Positions 17,949 to 25,687 of a stretch of 64,000 nucleotides of DNA are shown piece after piece. The position numbers were made by a program, and so were the translations under genes. The stretch's first letter is position 1. Each line of letters opens with the position of its first letter. The DNA is from Mesorhizobium sp. WSM3860. Its GTDB lineage: Bacteria; Pseudomonadota; Alphaproteobacteria; Rhizobiales; Rhizobiaceae. The notes beneath the pieces were generated by a model, which saw only the letters and a list, made by a program, of their open reading frames with translations, was not told the origin of the DNA and searched no databases. The stretch is taken from positions 1 through 64,000 of the forward strand of contig NZ_NSGF01000012.1 in assembly GCF_002294995.1 (NCBI RefSeq). The letters run 5' to 3'.

Positions 17949-20927
17949 TCAACCTCGCGAGGTCGGCGCTCCCGCGCGAAGCAGAAGGTCGAAATCCTTC
18001 CGAACCTTTCGCGACGTCTCCTTGAGATGCGCTTCGAGCACACCGAAATCCGGCAGGTCGGTAGCCGCTAGAAGCAGATCCGAAAGCCCCGGCGGAACAT
18101 CGTCACGCTGGAACTCGCCGGTAAGGCAGAGCCTGATCATCTGGGTCAGCGCCAGATAGAGCCGCCAAGCCTCGCAAAGCTCCTGCCGGACATCAGGCGC
18201 CGCGAACCCGGAGGCCAGCCGCGCCAGCACTTCTGCGGTCGCGGTTGCCCGCCTGCCAGGTTCGACCGCGCCGGTGATGACCGCGACCTGGGCGATGAAT
18301 TCGAGGTCGATCAGGCCGCCGGGGATCAGCTTGATGTCCCAGAGATCGCGCGGCGGCTTTTCCGTGTCGATCAGCGCCCGCATGTCGGAGGCATCCGCCT
18401 TCACCTTGGCGCTGTCGCGCGGCTGGGCGAGAACCGCCGCCACCTCGTCCTCGACCTCGGCGCAAAGCGCTGCGTCACCGCCAATGGCGCGTGCTCGTGC
18501 CAGCGCCATGTGCTCCCAGGTCCAGGCATCCTGTCGCTGATACTTCTTGTAGGCGTCGACATGAGTGGCGACCGGCCCCTTGTTGCCGGACGGGCGCAAG
18601 CGGAGGTCGAGCTCGTAAAGCACGCCCTCGGCCGTCGGCGCGGAGACGGCGGCGATCAGCCGCTGCGTCATGCGGGTGTAGTAATGTGAGGGCGCCAGCG
18701 GCTTCTCGCCGTCGGAGTCTTCCGCATCCGCGTCGTGATCATAGAGCAGGATGAGATCGACATCCGAGCCGGCAGTGAGCTCGCGGCTGCCGAGCTTACC
18801 CATGCCGAGCAGCGCGACCCTGCCCCCGGCAATCCTGCCATGGCGCAACGCGAACTCGGCAATGACTGCGTCGAGCGCCGCCTCGATGGTGAGATCGGCC
18901 AGGTCGGAGAAGGCGCGACCGGCGCGCCCGGGATCGATGGAGCCTGCAAGCAGCCGCACGCCGATCAGGAATTTCTGCTCGGAGGCGAAGATGCGCAGCC
19001 GGTCCAGCACGTCCTCGTATGCGCGGTCTCCCTCGATGAAGGCCGCAAGCCGCGCGGAGAGATAGGCGCGGTCGGGCAGTTCCGCGAGCAAGGCCGGATC
19101 GAGCAGACCGTCGAACACATGCGGGCGGCGCGTGATGATGGCGGCGAGCCGCGGAGCGGCGCCCATGATCGTCGCCATCAGCTTGAGCAGTGCCGGATTG
19201 GTCTGCAAAAGCGAGAAGAGCTGGATGCCCGCCGGCAGGCCGGCGAGGAACTCGTCGAAGCGGACCAGCGCCTCGTCGGCGCGGCGCGTCTGGCCGAAGG
19301 CTTTGAGCAGTGCCGGTGTCAGTTCCGTCAGCCGCTCGCGCGCCTCCGCCGACCGGGTGACGCGGTAGCGGCCGAAATGCCAGCCGCGGATGACGCGGCA
19401 GATATCGCTCGGCCGCTGAAAACCGAGGCGATGCAAGGTCTGCAGCGTGTCGGGATCGTCGACATCACCGGTGAAGACCAGGTTGCCGACGCCGGCCGAC
19501 AGTTCGGGTGCCGTCTCAAAAAGCGCCGCATAATGGCGCTCGACCTGCTGCAGCGAGGCGCGGAAAGCTTCCGCGAATTCCGCCTCGCCGGTGAAGCCGA
19601 GCATCAGCGCGATACGCTCCAACTCCTCGTCCTCTTCCGGCAGGACATGCGTCTGCTCGTCGGCCACCATCTGGACGGCATGCTCGACGCGGCGCAGGAA
19701 CCAGTATTGCCGGGTGAGCGCATCGCGCGCATCGGCGGTGATCCAGCCGCGCGCGGCGAGCGCGTCCAGCATCGGCACCGTCTCGCGGCCGCGCAGTTCC
19801 GGGAAGCGGCCGCCCGCAATCAGCTGCTGCGTCTGGACGAAGAACTCGATCTCTCGGATGCCGCCGCGGCCGAGCTTGACGTTGTGGCCTTTAACCGCGA
19901 TCTCGCCGTGGCCCTTGTGGGCATGGATCTGGCGCTTGATCGAATGGACGTCGGCGATCGCGGCGTAGTCCATGTATTTACGCCAGACATAGGGCTGCAA
20001 TTCCTTGAGGAAGGCCGAGCCTGAGGCAAGGTCTCCGGCCACCGGCCGCGCCTTGATCATGGCGGCGCGCTCCCAGTTCTGGCCGCGAGCCTCGTAATAG
20101 CGAAGCGCCGCCTCGACCGGGATCGCGAGCGGCGTCGAGCCGGGATCGGGGCGCAGCCTCAGATCGGTGCGGAAGACATAGCCATGCTCGGTGCGGTCCT
20201 GCAAGATGCGCACGAGGCGGCGGGTGAGGCGCGAGAACAGCTCCGTCGCATCGACCGGATCGACGACCGCCGGCGCCTCCGGATCGAAGAAGACGACGAG
20301 GTCTATGTCGGAGGAAAAATTCAGCTCATGCGCGCCGAGCTTGCCCATGCCGAGCACAATCCAGCCCGAGCCGCGCGCCGGGTCTTTTGGATGGGGCAGC
20401 TTGAGCTTGCCCTGCCCGTGCGCGTCGAGCAGCAGGAAATCGACGGCGGCGCGTGTGCAGGCATCCGCCAGGTCGCTCAGACGGCGTACCGTCAGCGCGG
20501 TCTCGGCCTCGCCGGACAGATCGGCTAGCGCGATGAGGAAATGCGCTTCGGCCTTGAACTGCCTGAGCGCCATCATCAGGCTCGATTCCGAAACATTCTC
20601 GGCCCGCGCCGCGCGATCAACCGCCTCGCCGATCTCGTTGAGCCGCGCTTCGATCGTCTGGCCGAACAGCGTGTCGAGAATGGCCGGCCGACGGCGGGCG
20701 GTATCGCGCAGGAACGGCGACAGGTCGAAGATGGCGGCGAGCAGATCCTGTAGCGGTCCTTCGCCGGCGAGGAACGCGGCGAGACGCGGAAGGCCGTCTT
20801 CCTCGGCCGCGTCAGCGATCTCGGACAATTCCCGCCGGGCATGGTCGCCGTCGAGCGGACGAAGCGCCAGCGTCGGTCGGAGTTGCCATTCCGTGTCGAT
20901 CTTCTTCTTTGCCATCCTCGCCGCCAT
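17949..20927 (-). CDS. glnE: Bifunctional glutamine synthetase adenylyltransferase/adenylyl-removing enzyme
   Basis: A cytosolic 992-residue enzyme that adds AMP to, or removes it from, glutamine synthetase according to PII state and glutamine, setting ammonium assimilation. Two nucleotidyltransferase domains are visible: the N-terminal de-adenylylating one with FSSDIDLVVFFD (about 204-215) and the C-terminal adenylylating one with GSDVDLILLYDHD (about 715). Length is as usual. The start at 20927 overlaps the stop of the upstream kinase gene in a TGATG arrangement, implying translational coupling; an ATG at 20915 with GGCGAGG upstream is an alternative. It converges on pleC. Confidence 0.95.
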   Translation of the reverse strand: MAARMAKKKIDTEWQLRPTLALRPLDGDHARRELSEIADAAEEDGLPRLAAFLAGEGPLQDLLAAIFDLSPFLRDTARRRPAILDTLFGQTIEARLNEIGEAVDRAARAENVSESSLMMALRQFKAEAHFLIALADLSGEAETALTVRRLSDLADACTRAAVDFLLLDAHGQGKLKLPHPKDPARGSGWIVLGMGKLGAHELNFSSDIDLVVFFDPEAPAVVDPVDATELFSRLTRRLVRILQDRTEHGYVFRTDLRLRPDPGSTPLAIPVEAALRYYEARGQNWERAAMIKARPVAGDLASGSAFLKELQPYVWRKYMDYAAIADVHSIKRQIHAHKGHGEIAVKGHNVKLGRGGIREIEFFVQTQQLIAGGRFPELRGRETVPMLDALAARGWITADARDALTRQYWFLRRVEHAVQMVADEQTHVLPEEDEELERIALMLGFTGEAEFAEAFRASLQQVERHYAALFETAPELSAGVGNLVFTGDVDDPDTLQTLHRLGFQRPSDICRVIRGWHFGRYRVTRSAEARERLTELTPALLKAFGQTRRADEALVRFDEFLAGLPAGIQLFSLLQTNPALLKLMATIMGAAPRLAAIITRRPHVFDGLLDPALLAELPDRAYLSARLAAFIEGDRAYEDVLDRLRIFASEQKFLIGVRLLAGSIDPGRAGRAFSDLADLTIEAALDAVIAEFALRHGRIAGGRVALLGMGKLGSRELTAGSDVDLILLYDHDADAEDSDGEKPLAPSHYYTRMTQRLIAAVSAPTAEGVLYELDLRLRPSGNKGPVATHVDAYKKYQRQDAWTWEHMALARARAIGGDAALCAEVEDEVAAVLAQPRDSAKVKADASDMRALIDTEKPPRDLWDIKLIPGGLIDLEFIAQVAVITGAVEPGRRATATAEVLARLASGFAAPDVRQELCEAWRLYLALTQMIRLCLTGEFQRDDVPPGLSDLLLAATDLPDFGVLEAHLKETSRKVRKDFDLLLRAGAPTSRG

Positions 20928-22402
20928 CAATGCGTCTCCCGTACCGGGAAACTCATGACTACGGACAATCCGGGATTGGCGGGTAGAAGATCAAGCCTGC
21001 CGTTGTGGAAAGTCATGATCGCCTTGGCGAGGCTAAGGCCCAGACCCGAGCCCGGCTGCGAACGGCTCTTCTCCAACCGCACGAAACGCTCGGTGACCCT
21101 GGCGCGGTCGGCATCGTCGGGAATGCCCAGGCCGTTGTCGGAAACGGCGAGCTTGACCTCGCCGCCGGTGGGTTCCAGCGTAACGCGCACTTTCGGGCTC
21201 TCGGCGGCGCCGGTCGAGTATTTGATCGCGTTGTCGACGATGTTCGACAGCGCCTGGCCGATCAACTCGCGATTGCCGTTGATGGTAACTGCTTCCGACA
21301 CCGCGGTTTCCAGCACGACGCCTGCCTCTTCCGCAACCGGCTCGTAGAGCTCGACGACATCGCTCACCGTAGCGGCGAGGTCGACCGGGCCGGTTGTCTC
21401 GGAGGAATAGCCGGCCTCAAGCCGCGAGATCATCAGGATGGCGTTGAAGGTCTTGATGAGCTGGTCGGACTCGGCGATCGTCCCCTCCAGCGCCTGACGG
21501 TAGTCGGTCGTCTCGTGCTTGCCGGCAAGGGTGGCTTCGGCGCGGTTGCGCAGCCTGGTCAGCGGCGTCTTTAGGTCGTGAGCGATGTTGTCGGAGACCT
21601 GCTTCAGCCCCTCGTTCAGCATGGCGATACGGGCAAGCATCGTGTTGAGGTTTTCGGACAAGCGGTCGAATTCGTCACCGGCGCCGGTCACCGGCAGCCG
21701 TCCGCTGAGATCGCCGCCCATGATGCGGCGGCTTGCGTCGGAGACGCTGTCGATGCGCTTCAGCGCGGCGCGTCCGACGAAGAACCAGATCAAGAGGCCG
21801 CCGAGCCCCATCATGCCCAGCGCCAGCATCAGCGCGCGGCGGATGACGGCGCGGAAGCGCTCGGGCTCGCCAAGATCGCGGCCGACCAGCAAGATCATCT
21901 GATTGGGGAGTCGCAGCACCAGCGCGATAGCGTTGTGGCCTTCCTCGCCTTCCGACTGTGCGCTGCTGTCGCGCGAGGACGGCGCGCTCTGATCGGTGCC
22001 ACCGCTACGCAATCTGTCGAGTTCGCCCTCCCCGAAGCGATGGTACGAAAAGGGCTCCGTCGTCCAGCCCTCGGTTTCGATGACTCCCGGCTCCAGGCTC
22101 TGCACATTGCCGGTCAGGATCTGGCCGTTGGTGTCGGCGATCAGATAGAGGTTGGCGCCGGGCTGGCGCGAGCGGGCTTCAACCACGCGCACCAGCAACG
22201 GCAGGCCGCCATTTTTGTATGCGCGAGCCAATCCCAGGGTCTCGTCATTGATTGTGTCCTGAGTCTGCGCCGTCAGCATGCGCGCCGAGAGCGACGTCAT
22301 GTAAAAGACGAGCAGCACGGCGCACAGCGCGAAAAGCAGAAGGTAAAGCGCCGAGAGCCGGGCCGCCGTCGTCTTCATGATGGCCGGCAGAGAAAGAGCC
22401 AT
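20927..22402 (-). CDS. Two-component sensor histidine kinase (HAMP, HisKA, HATPase)
   Basis: 491 residues. Helices at about 15-36 and 189-210 flank a periplasmic sensor region. A HAMP domain follows (DASRRIMGGDLSGRLPV), then the H-box NIAHDLKTPLTRL with His275 and an ATPase domain (DNGLGIP, GSGLGLSLA). It should phosphorylate the response regulator encoded just upstream (22528-23202). The signal is unknown. Rhizobial relatives in this position lie between degP and glnE, and a role in envelope stress is a guess from that context. An in-frame ATG at 22378 is an alternative start; neither has a strong ribosome site. Confidence 0.9.
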   Translation of the reverse strand: MALSLPAIMKTTAARLSALYLLLFALCAVLLVFYMTSLSARMLTAQTQDTINDETLGLARAYKNGGLPLLVRVVEARSRQPGANLYLIADTNGQILTGNVQSLEPGVIETEGWTTEPFSYHRFGEGELDRLRSGGTDQSAPSSRDSSAQSEGEEGHNAIALVLRLPNQMILLVGRDLGEPERFRAVIRRALMLALGMMGLGGLLIWFFVGRAALKRIDSVSDASRRIMGGDLSGRLPVTGAGDEFDRLSENLNTMLARIAMLNEGLKQVSDNIAHDLKTPLTRLRNRAEATLAGKHETTDYRQALEGTIAESDQLIKTFNAILMISRLEAGYSSETTGPVDLAATVSDVVELYEPVAEEAGVVLETAVSEAVTINGNRELIGQALSNIVDNAIKYSTGAAESPKVRVTLEPTGGEVKLAVSDNGLGIPDDADRARVTERFVRLEKSRSQPGSGLGLSLAKAIMTFHNGRLDLLPANPGLSVVMSFPVRETH

Positions 22403-22410
22403 TTGCGCCT

Positions 22411-22531
22411 AGATCAGGATGACGATTGGCTGCATCGTCATCCCGATCTAACCATTTGTTGTAGCATAATCTTTTCCGAAAACCGGTTCCCAGTTTTTGC
22501 GATGGCTCTTCGGTTCGGGATCATGCTCTAG
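22411..22531. repeat. Mosaic intergenic repeat between regulator and kinase genes
   Basis: Two modules. A 15-bp stem hairpin at 22411-22449 (GATCAGGATGACGAT / ATCGTCATCCCGATC) is followed by a mosaic segment (GCATAATCTTTTCCGAAAAC, CGGTTCCCAGTTTTTG, GGGATCATGCTC) typical of rhizobial intergenic mosaic elements. It sits inside a two-component operon, where it could fold in the mRNA and tune kinase versus regulator levels. Confidence 0.75.
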
Positions 22532-23202
22532 CCGCCTTTCAGCATGTAGCCGGCGCCGCGGATGGTATGCAGGATCGGTTTGTCGAAACCCTTTTCGATC
22601 TTGCCGCGCAGGCGCGAGACATGAACGTCGATGACGTTGGTCTGCGGATCGAAATGATAGTCCCAGACGTTTTCCAGCAGCATGGTGCGCGTCACCACCT
22701 GGCCGGCATGGCGCATCAGATATTCCAGCAGGCGGAACTCGCGCGGCTGCAGCGTGATCTCGCGGCCGGCGCGCTTGACCGAATGCGACAGACGGTCGAG
22801 CTCGAGATCGCCGACGCGGTAGACGGTCTCGGTTTCCCGGGCGCTGGCGCGGCGGTTCAACACCTCGACACGGGCAAGCAATTCGGAAAACGCGTAGGGT
22901 TTGGTCAGATAGTCATCGCCGCCGGCGCGCAGCCCGGTGACGCGGTCGTCGACCTCGCCCAGCGCCGACAGGATCAGCACCGGCGTGGTGTTGCCGCGCG
23001 AGCGGAGCGCTGCGATCACCGACAGCCCGTCGCGGCGCGGCATCATGCGGTCGACCACCATCACGTCATAGTCGCCGGCATCGGCAAGCGCGAAGCCGGT
23101 CTCGCCGTCGCCGGCGACATGGGCGGTGTGACCCGCCTCGGCGAAGGCTTTCTGCAGATAGTCCGCAGCCTCGCGATCGTCTTCCATGACGAGAATCTTC
23201 AT
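22528..23202 (-). CDS. OmpR-family response regulator
   Basis: 224 residues. The receiver domain (1-120) has acidic pocket residues EDD near the start, phospho-acceptor Asp51 (VVDRMMP) and the conserved Lys in LTKPY. The C-terminal winged helix (about 128-222) has RLRGKIEKG and the terminal IRGAGYMLKGG typical of OmpR/PhoB proteins. It pairs with the kinase gene 125 bases downstream. I chose the ATG at 23202 because the receiver domain begins there (MKILVMEDD). Targets are unknown. Confidence 0.93.
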   Translation of the reverse strand: MKILVMEDDREAADYLQKAFAEAGHTAHVAGDGETGFALADAGDYDVMVVDRMMPRRDGLSVIAALRSRGNTTPVLILSALGEVDDRVTGLRAGGDDYLTKPYAFSELLARVEVLNRRASARETETVYRVGDLELDRLSHSVKRAGREITLQPREFRLLEYLMRHAGQVVTRTMLLENVWDYHFDPQTNVIDVHVSRLRGKIEKGFDKPILHTIRGAGYMLKGG

Positions 23203-23327
23203 GGGGCCGTTATACGCGATTTCACCGGAAGGTTGAGGGGCAGCCATGACTCAGCGCCTTTGCGTTCGCCAGCCGCGTATCGTGATCCCCAGACCGGTAC
23301 CCGCTTGTGGGCACCGTGCTTGGTAAA

Positions 23328-23359
23328 GCGGCAGCGGGTGATGGGAAACCCGCTGCCGC
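23328..23359 (-). terminator. Hairpin, probable terminator downstream of degP
   Basis: GCGGCAGCGGGT pairs perfectly with ACCCGCTGCCGC across an 8-base loop; on the minus strand it is followed by TTTACC. It lies about 200 bases past the degP stop and before the regulator gene. Confidence 0.5.
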
Positions 23360-23452
23360 CAGGAGCGAAACACGGTGACTGACTGACGTGCTCGGCCCAT
23401 GTTTTCCCGGCGGCGGCTCGGGGGTGTTGAAACCGCCGCAAGGAAAGTCGCT

Positions 23453-23552
23453 GAGCAATTCCAGGAAAAGTGTGAAACGGTTTTCCGTCCGGAATTGCGT
23501 CAAACAAAGAAATAGAGCGGTTCCGCGTTTCCGAGAAACGATGAACCGCTCT
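23453..23552. repeat. Mosaic repeat, GCAATTCC/AGAGCGGTTC family, copy 1
   Basis: Two nested inverted repeats: GCAATTCC...GGAATTGC (23455-23498) and AGAGCGGTTC...GAACCGCTCT (23514-23552). A near copy in opposite orientation lies at 33047-33145, and a short fragment at about 48949-48967. Confidence 0.8.
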
Positions 23553-23558
23553 ACCAGA

Positions 23559-25103
23559 TCAGCCCTTGCCGACGGGCAGCGCGACGAAGCGGTTGCTATC
23601 GTCGCGGGTGATCTGCATCAGCACGGCCTTGCGGCCCGACTTGGAGGCGTCGGTCATCGCCTTGGAAACGTCGTCGGTGGTGTTCACCTCGTTTGAATTG
23701 ATCGAGGTGATGACGTCGCCGGGCTGGATGCCGCGGTCGGCCGCATCGCTGTCCGGATCGACATCGGTGACCACCAGGCCCTTGCCGTTTTCCGACTTGG
23801 TGACGGTGAGGCCGAGATCGGCAAGCGTATCGGCCTTGGCGGGGGCCGCCTGCTTGTTGCCGTCGTCGTTCGAGGCCTGCTTGTCGCTCGAAGGCAGCGT
23901 GCCGAGATCGACCTTGACCGTCTCGTTCTTGCCGTTGCGCCAGACAGTGACATCAACCGACTTGCCGGGCGCGTAAGCGCCGATCATGCGGGCGAGTTCC
24001 TTCGGCGAGGCGACGTCCTTGCCGTCGACCTGGGTGATGACATCGCCGGCGACGATGCCTGCCTTCTTGCCGGGACCGGCGTCCTGGGCGCTCGAAACCA
24101 GCGCGCCCTTGTCCGACTTCAGGCCAAGCGACTCGGCGATGTCGGAGGTGACCGGCTGGATCTCGACGCCGAGCCAGCCGCGCTGGACGGAGCCGTTCTT
24201 CATCAGGTCTTCGACCACCTGCTTGGCGGTCGAGGCCGGAATGTCGAAGGCGATGCCGACGCTGCCGCCCGACGGCGAGAAGATGGCGGTGTTTATGCCG
24301 ATCACCTGGCCGTTGAGGTTGAAGGTCGGACCGCCCGAATTGCCGCGGTTGACCGAGGCGTCGATCTGGATGAAGTCGTCATAGGGGCCGGCGCCGATGT
24401 CGCGGCCGCGGGCCGAGACGATGCCCGCGGTGACGGTGCCGCCGAGGCCGAACGGGTTGCCGACGGCAACCACCCAGTCGCCGATGCGGATCTTGGAGTC
24501 GTCGGCGAAGTCGACATAGGTGAACTTGCCGCCGCCATCGACCTTCAGCACGGCGAGGTCGGTGCGCGGATCGGTGCCGATCAGCTTGGCGTCGAGCTCC
24601 TTGCCGTCATTGGTGACGACGGTGAAGTCGGAGCCTTCCGAAACCACGTGGTTGTTGGTGACGAGGTAGCCGTCCTCGGAAATGAAGAAGCCCGAACCTT
24701 GAGCGACAGGGCGCGGCTCGCCATTGCCGTGGTTGCGGTGGTTGAAGCGAGGCATGCCGAACTGGCCGCCCTGATCGCCGAAGCCGCGGAACTCCTTGAA
24801 GAAGCGGCGCAGCTGCGGATTGTCGGGCAGGTTGTCGAAGCCGTTCTGATCGTCGGAGCCGTCATCGGCCGTCGGCTGGATCTTGGCCTTCACTTTGACG
24901 CTGACCACCGCCGGCGAGACGCGCTCGACGACGTCGGCGAAGCTCGGGACCTGCGGAGCCTCGACACGCACAGCATCGGCCAGCACGGGGGCAGTGCCGG
25001 TGGCAAGCGCGCCCGCGCCGACCGCGCCAATGACGGCCAGGGACGCGACAGCCGCCATCAGGCGCTTGCGGGTGCTTGAATATGAATTGGGAGCAATATT
25101 CAT
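23559..25103 (-). CDS. degP: Periplasmic serine protease, DegP/HtrA family
   Basis: 514 residues, exported through an N-terminal signal of about 43 residues. The trypsin-like domain has the triad His152 (TNNHVV), Asp182 (TDLAVLKV) and Ser256 (GNSGGP). Two PDZ domains follow (about 300-390 and 420-505), the DegP/DegQ layout. It degrades or refolds misfolded envelope proteins. A GAGGAAACGAG ribosome site precedes the ATG at 25103. The gene follows ccmH in the same direction after 119 bases, an arrangement I recall from other rhizobia, so it may be partly co-transcribed with the cytochrome c maturation genes. Confidence 0.94.
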   Translation of the reverse strand: MNIAPNSYSSTRKRLMAAVASLAVIGAVGAGALATGTAPVLADAVRVEAPQVPSFADVVERVSPAVVSVKVKAKIQPTADDGSDDQNGFDNLPDNPQLRRFFKEFRGFGDQGGQFGMPRFNHRNHGNGEPRPVAQGSGFFISEDGYLVTNNHVVSEGSDFTVVTNDGKELDAKLIGTDPRTDLAVLKVDGGGKFTYVDFADDSKIRIGDWVVAVGNPFGLGGTVTAGIVSARGRDIGAGPYDDFIQIDASVNRGNSGGPTFNLNGQVIGINTAIFSPSGGSVGIAFDIPASTAKQVVEDLMKNGSVQRGWLGVEIQPVTSDIAESLGLKSDKGALVSSAQDAGPGKKAGIVAGDVITQVDGKDVASPKELARMIGAYAPGKSVDVTVWRNGKNETVKVDLGTLPSSDKQASNDDGNKQAAPAKADTLADLGLTVTKSENGKGLVVTDVDPDSDAADRGIQPGDVITSINSNEVNTTDDVSKAMTDASKSGRKAVLMQITRDDSNRFVALPVGKG

Positions 25104-25222
25104 GGGTCTCGTTTCCTCTTTCGAAGTGGATGCGCTCAGGCGAGCATCCTCGGAAAAGAGACTTAGTGAGGCGCACATTACGGCGCCATTTCCGATACAT
25201 GAAAATTTTGTAATGTTGGCGC

Positions 25223-25687
25223 TTAGTCGCGCAGGAGCTTGTCCAGCGCCGCCTGTTCCTCGGCGCTGAGCGTGCTGTCCGGCGCGGGGCGGCGCGAACG
25301 GGTGCTGAGCACGATGAAGATGCCGCCGGCCAGAAGCAGAAGCGCCGGGGTGCCCCACAAAAGCGCGTTGCGCAGGCTGAAGCGCGGCTTCAAGAGCACG
25401 AACTCGCCGTAGCGCGAGACGATGTAATCCATCACCTGCTGGTCGGTATCGCCTGCGACGAGGCGCTGGCGCACGAGGATGCGCAGGTCGCGGGCCAGAT
25501 CGGCGTCGGATTCGTCGATCGACTGGTTCTGGCAAACCATGCAGCGCAGGCCTTCGGAAAGCGCGCGTGCGCGAGCCTCCAGCGCCGGATCGGGCAGCAC
25601 CTCATCGGGCTTCACGGCCTGTGCCGCGCCGGCGAAGACCAACGCCAGCAGGAGGATCAGCGAGGCGAGCGAGAACTTCGCTTTCAT
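25223..25687 (-). CDS. ccmH: Cytochrome c maturation protein CcmH (CycL)
   Basis: 154 residues. A signal peptide ends near residue 24, the periplasmic thioredoxin-like motif LRCMVCQNQ holds Cys49 and Cys52, and one membrane helix spans about 106-127. CcmH keeps the apocytochrome CXXCH thiols reduced and hands the apoprotein to CcmF for heme attachment. Length is that of the short alphaproteobacterial CycL form; the TPR part is the separate CcmI. The start codon overlaps the ccmF stop by 4 bases (ATGA), showing translational coupling. Confidence 0.95.
   Translation of the reverse strand: MKAKFSLASLILLLALVFAGAAQAVKPDEVLPDPALEARARALSEGLRCMVCQNQSIDESDADLARDLRILVRQRLVAGDTDQQVMDYIVSRYGEFVLLKPRFSLRNALLWGTPALLLLAGGIFIVLSTRSRRPAPDSTLSAEEQAALDKLLRD

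Larger units (their letters stand above)
23203..23558. other. Intergenic region between degP and the response regulator gene
   Basis: These 356 bases hold a 12-bp perfect hairpin (23328-23359), a mosaic repeat (23453-23552) and presumably the promoter of the regulator-kinase-glnE group. I see no credible gene. Confidence 0.65.
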
